NCBI GenBank assembly: GCA_020854975.1
Contig: JAHKLQ010000123.1
Coordinates: forward strand, 1-13,521
DNA length: 13,521 nt
Source of the DNA: Methanobacterium sp.
GTDB lineage: Archaea; Methanobacteriota; Methanobacteria; Methanobacteriales; Methanobacteriaceae
Reading direction: 5' to 3'
The position numbers and the translations under genes were made by a program. Shown here piece after piece: positions 10,608 through 13,521 of the stretch (its first letter is position 1; the number at the start of each line of letters is the position of its first letter). The notes beneath the pieces were generated by a model. It saw only the letters and a program-made list of their open reading frames with translations, did no database searches and was not told where the DNA came from.

Positions 10608-10808
10608 ATGATTGAACAACACAAACATTGTCCTGTGTGTGGGACACCAATACCTATGAGTGAAAGGTTCTGTTCACCTAATTGTGAGCAAATAGCCATT
10701 GCAAACCAACAAAAGATCAAGAAAAGCCGAAGAATGCTTTACATACTCTTTGCTATTTTCGTTCTAGTTTGGTTAGCCTTCATGTTAAGAGATCAAATAG
10801 GATTTTAA
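10608..10808 (+). CDS. Small zinc-ribbon single-span membrane protein (DUF2116-like)
   Basis: This is a 66-residue protein of unknown function. The N-terminal half is a treble-clef or zinc-ribbon knuckle with CPVCG (C8, C11) and FCSPNC (C22, C26). A basic KIKKSRR stretch (36-42) follows, then one hydrophobic helix (about 43-60). By the positive-inside rule the zinc ribbon faces the cytoplasm. GAGGT lies 8 bases before the ATG. The pattern matches a family of short archaeal proteins found next to nucleotide and translation genes in methanogens; no activity is known. It may be cotranscribed with pyrH, and T-rich sequence follows it. Confidence 0.85.
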   Translation: MIEQHKHCPVCGTPIPMSERFCSPNCEQIAIANQQKIKKSRRMLYILFAIFVLVWLAFMLRDQIGF

Positions 10809-10836
10809 AAAATAAAAAAAGGTTGATGATCCCCCA

Positions 10837-10876
10837 TTATTATTTTTATTTTTCATTGAATGAGGAGTTTTTTTTA
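10837..10876 (+). terminator. T-rich terminator after the zinc-ribbon gene
   Basis: Clustered T runs (TTATTTTTATTTTT around 10841-10854 and eight T at 10869-10876) follow the stop codon without a clear hairpin, as is common for archaeal oligo-T termination. Confidence 0.45.
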
Positions 10877-10887
10877 ACGTTTAAGAC

Positions 10888-10921
10888 ATAATAAAAAACG
10901 ATTTTAGCAAATAACCGTTTT
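10888..10921 (-). terminator. Hairpin-plus-T terminator for the DUF308 gene
   Basis: Read on the minus strand, AAAACG and CGTTTT form a 6-bp stem around a 15-base loop (10921 to 10895), and the second arm runs into two more T and then ATTATG. It lies about 35 bases past the stop codon of the convergent membrane-protein gene. Confidence 0.5.
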
Positions 10922-10953
10922 CAATGTGTTATATTTTCTGGTATAATATTTAT

Positions 10954-11430
10954 TTATTCTCTAATATTCAGTATTCCATATATGAGCAGTCCAATTCCTA
11001 TTATAAATCCTAAAATGTTAGGATTTATGTTGTAGTAACCCACGATGATAAATAGAAATCCGAATACCAGACCAAATATTCCCGCATACACTTTATAAGT
11101 GTTCCTTTCACCAACGAACAGGGCTATAATTCCAGTGAGGAGTAATAATACTCCGGTGAGTACATATGCCCAGAAACCAAGGTTGATTATCCAGGAAGTG
11201 TTAAACAAGAAGGTTAAACCTAAAATCACTCCAACTATCCCCACAATAAAAGGAAACAACCACAGGTCATTGCTGATTCGTTCATTGAAACCTAAAATAG
11301 CCAACCAAACACCCATTCCCAGTATTAAAAGCCCAGATATAAGGCCTAAGGTAGCTAATCCTACAACTGGTGCAGTTATCATTATAACCGCCACAATTAT
11401 TGCAATAATCCCAACGATGGTGTTTTTCAT
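10954..11430 (-). CDS. DUF308/HdeD-like six-helix membrane protein
   Basis: The 158-residue product is almost entirely hydrophobic, with six predicted spans at about 4-24, 27-47, 57-77, 84-106, 113-132 and 138-155, rich in Gly, Ile and Leu. Length and repeating two-helix layout fit the DUF308 family, which includes the E. coli acid-resistance membrane protein HdeD; the molecular role is unknown. Charged residues are few and sit in the short loops (GFNERISND near 47-55, GERNTYK near 107-113). GAGGT is 7 bases before the ATG at 11430. It is transcribed alone, with an approximately 300-bp divergent spacer separating it from the YbjQ gene. A stress-related envelope role is only an inference from HdeD. 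Confidence 0.85.
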   Translation of the reverse strand: MKNTIVGIIAIIVAVIMITAPVVGLATLGLISGLLILGMGVWLAILGFNERISNDLWLFPFIVGIVGVILGLTFLFNTSWIINLGFWAYVLTGVLLLLTGIIALFVGERNTYKVYAGIFGLVFGFLFIIVGYYNINPNILGFIIGIGLLIYGILNIRE

Positions 11431-11731
11431 ATTAATAACCTCATCATGCTCTTATACAATTAAATCATAACCATAGTGCATGTTACGTTATTATTAAGTC
11501 ATTGTTAGATTTTAAGATAAGAGTATATTTCAGGGTTATCAGTGATTTGTAACAGGATTTGGCAATGAAATAGAATACTATGGTTCTTTTTAAAAATTTG
11601 TTTTTTGGTGATAATAAATTTAGTGGTAAAATTAGGTTTTTTAGCCTAAAACTTGCAAACACTGCTTAACTCAAATACTATAAAAGAGAATATAGTATAC
11701 TAATATTATACAAGGTCAAGAGGTTTTTTTG
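11431..11731. other. Divergent spacer of about 300 bp without a gene
   Basis: No open frame with a ribosome binding site was found on either strand. It holds the ribosome binding sites and promoters of the two flanking divergent genes and a small TTAGG/CCTAA hairpin (11632-11649) about 30 bases before the YbjQ TATA box. Nothing else stands out. Confidence 0.6.
11678..11686 (+). promoter_or_regulatory. TATA box for the YbjQ gene
   Basis: CTATAAAAG is centred about 50 bases upstream of the ATG at 11732. It predicts a start site near 11707 and a leader of about 25 bases containing the AAGAGGT ribosome binding site (11718-11724). Confidence 0.5.
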
Positions 11732-12058
11732 ATGATGGTTTTAACTACTCCAACCATAGAAGGGAAGAAAATTACTGAATATTACGGTTTAGTCACAGGT
11801 GAATCTCTCTTAGGTGCTAATGTTTACAAAGACATGTTTTCTGGTGTAAGGGATGTGGTGGGTGGTAGAACATCTGCCTATGAAGAAGAACTGAAAAAAG
11901 CCAGAGAAGTTGCATTGGGGAGCATGAAGGAAAAAGCTGAGGATAAAGGTGCTAATGCAGTTATTGGTGCTCGCATAGCTTATCATAATTTGGGGGGAAC
12001 CATGGGCAATACTATTATGGTCACTGTATTCGGAACCGCAGTTTCCTATGAAGAATAA
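11732..12058 (+). CDS. YbjQ/DUF74-family protein (putative heavy-metal-binding domain)
   Basis: The 108-residue soluble protein matches the YbjQ family, small proteins that form pentamers and are labelled heavy-metal binding mainly from structural inference. It begins with [20 protein letters not shown] and shows the family core [16 protein letters not shown], then an amphipathic helix, [13 protein letters not shown] and a C-terminal GTAVSYE. No cysteines are present, so any metal site must use other residues. The ATG at 11732 is chosen because AAGAGGT lies 7 bases upstream; TTG at 11729 and ATG at 11735 are in frame. The next gene carries a second, divergent YbjQ domain joined to membrane helices, so the two products may act together. 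Physiological function is unknown. Confidence 0.9.
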   Translation: MMVLTTPTIEGKKITEYYGLVTGESLLGANVYKDMFSGVRDVVGGRTSAYEEELKKAREVALGSMKEKAEDKGANAVIGARIAYHNLGGTMGNTIMVTVFGTAVSYEE

Positions 12059-12130
12059 ACTGAATCAAGTGGTTTAATATAATAAAATTTAAATAAAATT
12101 GAAATTCATGCTGATTCAACTATTAAATGG

Positions 12131-12961
12131 ATGTATCCAATGTTTAAATCAATAGTAAACTTTTTATTTGAAAAAAGATGGGCTTTTGCCGCTATATTAA
12201 TTGGAACTGCCACTGGATTTTTATCTGCAGTAATATGTGTAATGGCTAATCTGGTAATTTTTGGATTCAACATAATGTTCATTGTATCCCCCCTTATCGC
12301 TGGTTTTGTGGAAACTTTCATAGCCCGCAAGATGTACGGTAAAAGCACTGGAGCCATCAGTGCACTTTTAATATTTATCATCATCAATGCATATGCTTGG
12401 CTTTTCCCTAAAGATCCTATTGTGATTAATTTCTTCACTTTAGGTGGTCTTGCCCTGATGGTACAAGCAGCGTTCCCTATACTAATAAATTACATAGTTT
12501 TTGTGGTATTTTTGGGAGTGTTGACTTATGCTATAGGATACGTGGGGAATTTACTTTCAAAAGCAACAGATAAGATCCGTAGAAAAACTCCCGAGGTTGA
12601 AGAGGTTGAAGAAATCACTGAAGATCCTTTTAAAAAAGTAATTGATGGTTTAGAGGTTCCCATAGTTTCCATACCCTACATGGCTGGAGGTAAGATTACT
12701 AAACACATAGGCATCGTAACCGGGGAAGCAATGGTAAGGGAAAACTCGGAAGGTGTTTCCAAGTTATCTAAAAAAGTTCAGTTGGAAAACATGAATTTAG
12801 ATGAGGCTAAAAATGCAGCTATAGTCCGGATGCTTGATGATGCTCACAAAATGGGAGCAAACACAGTAATTGAAGTTTTAATAGATTATAATTCTATAGG
12901 TGGATTAAAAGGCAGTGCCATGATAGTAACAGCTACTGGAACCGCAGTTATATATGAATAA
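12131..12961 (+). CDS. Polytopic membrane protein with C-terminal YbjQ-like domain
   Basis: The 276-residue product starts with four or five hydrophobic spans (about 17-38, 41-63, 74-93, 100-118 and 120-142), followed by a basic then acidic linker (147-166, containing [16 protein letters not shown]) and a cytoplasmic YbjQ-like domain (about 172-276). That domain keeps [24 protein letters not shown] and [10 protein letters not shown] but lacks the GGR-x-x-x-YE core of the preceding protein, so it is a diverged copy. I do not recognise the membrane part. No good ribosome binding site is visible; ATG at 12131 or 12140 could start it, and AT-rich TATA-like sequence lies at about 12073-12095. It is 72 bp downstream of the soluble YbjQ gene. 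A role anchoring or sensing with YbjQ oligomers is inference only. Confidence 0.82.
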   Translation: MYPMFKSIVNFLFEKRWAFAAILIGTATGFLSAVICVMANLVIFGFNIMFIVSPLIAGFVETFIARKMYGKSTGAISALLIFIIINAYAWLFPKDPIVINFFTLGGLALMVQAAFPILINYIVFVVFLGVLTYAIGYVGNLLSKATDKIRRKTPEVEEVEEITEDPFKKVIDGLEVPIVSIPYMAGGKITKHIGIVTGEAMVRENSEGVSKLSKKVQLENMNLDEAKNAAIVRMLDDAHKMGANTVIEVLIDYNSIGGLKGSAMIVTATGTAVIYE

Positions 12962-13019
12962 CATCTTATTTTAATGACTTACCTGCTTTTCACTTATTAT
13001 TATCATAAATATTGTCTAA

Positions 13020-13083
13020 AAGGATGTGAAGTTATCCTTCATATTATTTTTAAACTTTTTTAGTTATTTTTTAGTTATTTTTA
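13020..13083 (+). terminator. Hairpin and T-rich terminator after the membrane YbjQ gene
   Basis: AAGGAT (13020-13025) and ATCCTT (13034-13039) form a perfect 6-bp stem with an 8-base loop. T-rich sequence follows (13047-13083), including TTTTTTAGTTATTTTTTAG and further T runs. It lies about 60 bases past the stop codon. Confidence 0.55.
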
Positions 13084-13420
13084 CGAGATTAATCTTCAAA
13101 TCCAGGAAAATTGTTCAATTTCATCAATTTCATCATTTTTTTAAGAGTTAAAGAATTTGATATGTATATTGAAAACTATTTTCCCCTAACTCCAACTTTC
13201 CATTGACTATTCATTCTAGCCTTCTTATTATTTTAATGAATATGTTAACATCCCATTAAATGATCAAACATTCCTATCAGGAAAAGATACTGTAATTAGT
13301 TCAATTTTCTGACAATCAAATTACATCAGATTTACTATCAACTTGTCATCAGGTTATCATTTAATCCTCAAAAATAGACTTTTTTTCGACAATGATTGCT
13401 TTTCTTAGTATCCCATCCAA

Positions 13421-13430
13421 AAATAATATA
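13421..13430 (+). promoter_or_regulatory. Possible TATA box for the gene at the right edge
   Basis: AAATAATATA is centred about 55 bases before the TTG at 13481, giving a predicted leader of about 28 bases that includes the ribosome binding site. A second AT-rich block (ATATTATAAA at 13446-13455) would start transcription inside or after that site, so it is less likely. Confidence 0.35.
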
Positions 13431-13480
13431 GTTAACTTCAGAAAAATATTATAAACAATTTTAAACAAGGGGTGAAAAAG

Positions 13481-13521
13481 TTGAACGAAAAAACCAATGG
13501 TCTTTTGATGATAATACTCGC
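13481..13521 (+). CDS. Start of an unidentified gene, cut by the right edge
   Basis: AAGGGGTGA (13467-13475) is one of the strongest ribosome binding sites in the window and lies about 6 bases before a TTG codon. The frame from there is open to the edge and reads MNEKTNGLLMIILA, a short charged N-terminus running into a hydrophobic stretch. That suggests a signal peptide or a first membrane span, so a secreted or membrane protein. Too little is present for any family call. Confidence 0.55.
   Translation, partial: MNEKTNGLLMIIL

Larger units (their letters stand above)
12962..13480. other. Noncoding AT-rich stretch of about 520 bp
   Basis: No open frame with a convincing start was found on either strand. 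It contains the terminator described at 13020-13083, a CAATTTCAT tandem pair (13116-13133), and a TATA-like box near the right end. No tRNA-like fold, CRISPR repeat or insertion-sequence end was seen. An unrecognised small RNA cannot be excluded. Confidence 0.55.

Noticed and set aside
11099..11470. Plus-strand open frame of 123 codons opposite the DUF308 gene
   Set aside because: The minus-strand frame has six clean membrane spans and a well-placed GAGGT; the plus frame has a Thr/Pro/Ile/Lys composition typical of antisense to hydrophobic helices.
12106..12438. Minus-strand open frame of 110 codons
   Set aside because: It is antisense to the membrane domain of the YbjQ fusion and has no ribosome binding site or motif.
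13116..13133. CAATTTCAT tandem pair
   Set aside because: Only two 9-base units in AT-rich spacer; likely slippage, with no sign of a CRISPR or iteron array.

Overview
The window looks like chromosomal DNA from a methanogenic archaeon of the order Methanobacteriales, most likely Methanobacterium or a close relative. Four things point there: AT-rich DNA with archaeal TATA-like boxes and GGAGG/GGTGA ribosome binding sites; the archaeal proteins aIF5A, aRF1, pyruvoyl-dependent arginine decarboxylase and archaeal-type UMP kinase; a Mur-ligase-like protein matching coenzyme F430 synthetase (CfbE); and short genes that often overlap or abut. No mobile element, CRISPR array, tRNA or rRNA was seen. 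This is mostly conserved core-genome territory with an accessory-looking right end.

Layout. (1) Positions 1-1998 hold a polyamine/hypusine block: agmatinase (speB, minus, cut by the left edge) and aIF5A (minus) run away from pyruvoyl arginine decarboxylase (pdaD, plus). PdaD makes agmatine, SpeB converts it to putrescine, and aIF5A is the protein whose lysine receives a polyamine-derived hypusine. (2) Positions 2164-7372 hold five plus-strand genes: an IMPase/FBPase-family phosphatase and NAD kinase (stop/start overlap of one base), cfbE directly abutting, then after about 200 bp hemC and a Gfo/Idh/MocA oxidoreductase (again one base overlap). HemC makes the tetrapyrrole precursor that ends as F430, whose last ring is closed by CfbE. 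(3) Positions 7373-8185 hold an intergenic element with a direct repeat inside a long-range inverted repeat, then a GfcR/PyrE-like DNA-binding phosphoribosyltransferase. (4) Positions 8377-9606 (minus) encode release factor aRF1, convergent with the previous gene. (5) Positions 9830-10808 (plus) hold UMP kinase and a small zinc-ribbon membrane protein. (6) Positions 10954-11430 (minus) encode a six-helix DUF308/HdeD-like membrane protein. (7) Positions 11732-12961 (plus) hold two YbjQ-domain proteins, one soluble and one fused to a polytopic membrane domain. (8) About 520 bp of noncoding AT-rich DNA follows, then the first 41 bases of another gene with a strong ribosome binding site.

Most functional calls rest on family motifs read directly from the translations. 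Substrate-level calls for the Gfo/Idh/MocA oxidoreductase, the IMPase-family phosphatase and the YbjQ proteins are open. No clearly new multi-gene system is visible. The best candidates for follow-up are the YbjQ pair with its membrane fusion, the structured intergenic element at 7371-7501, and the hypusine/polyamine gene neighbourhood.
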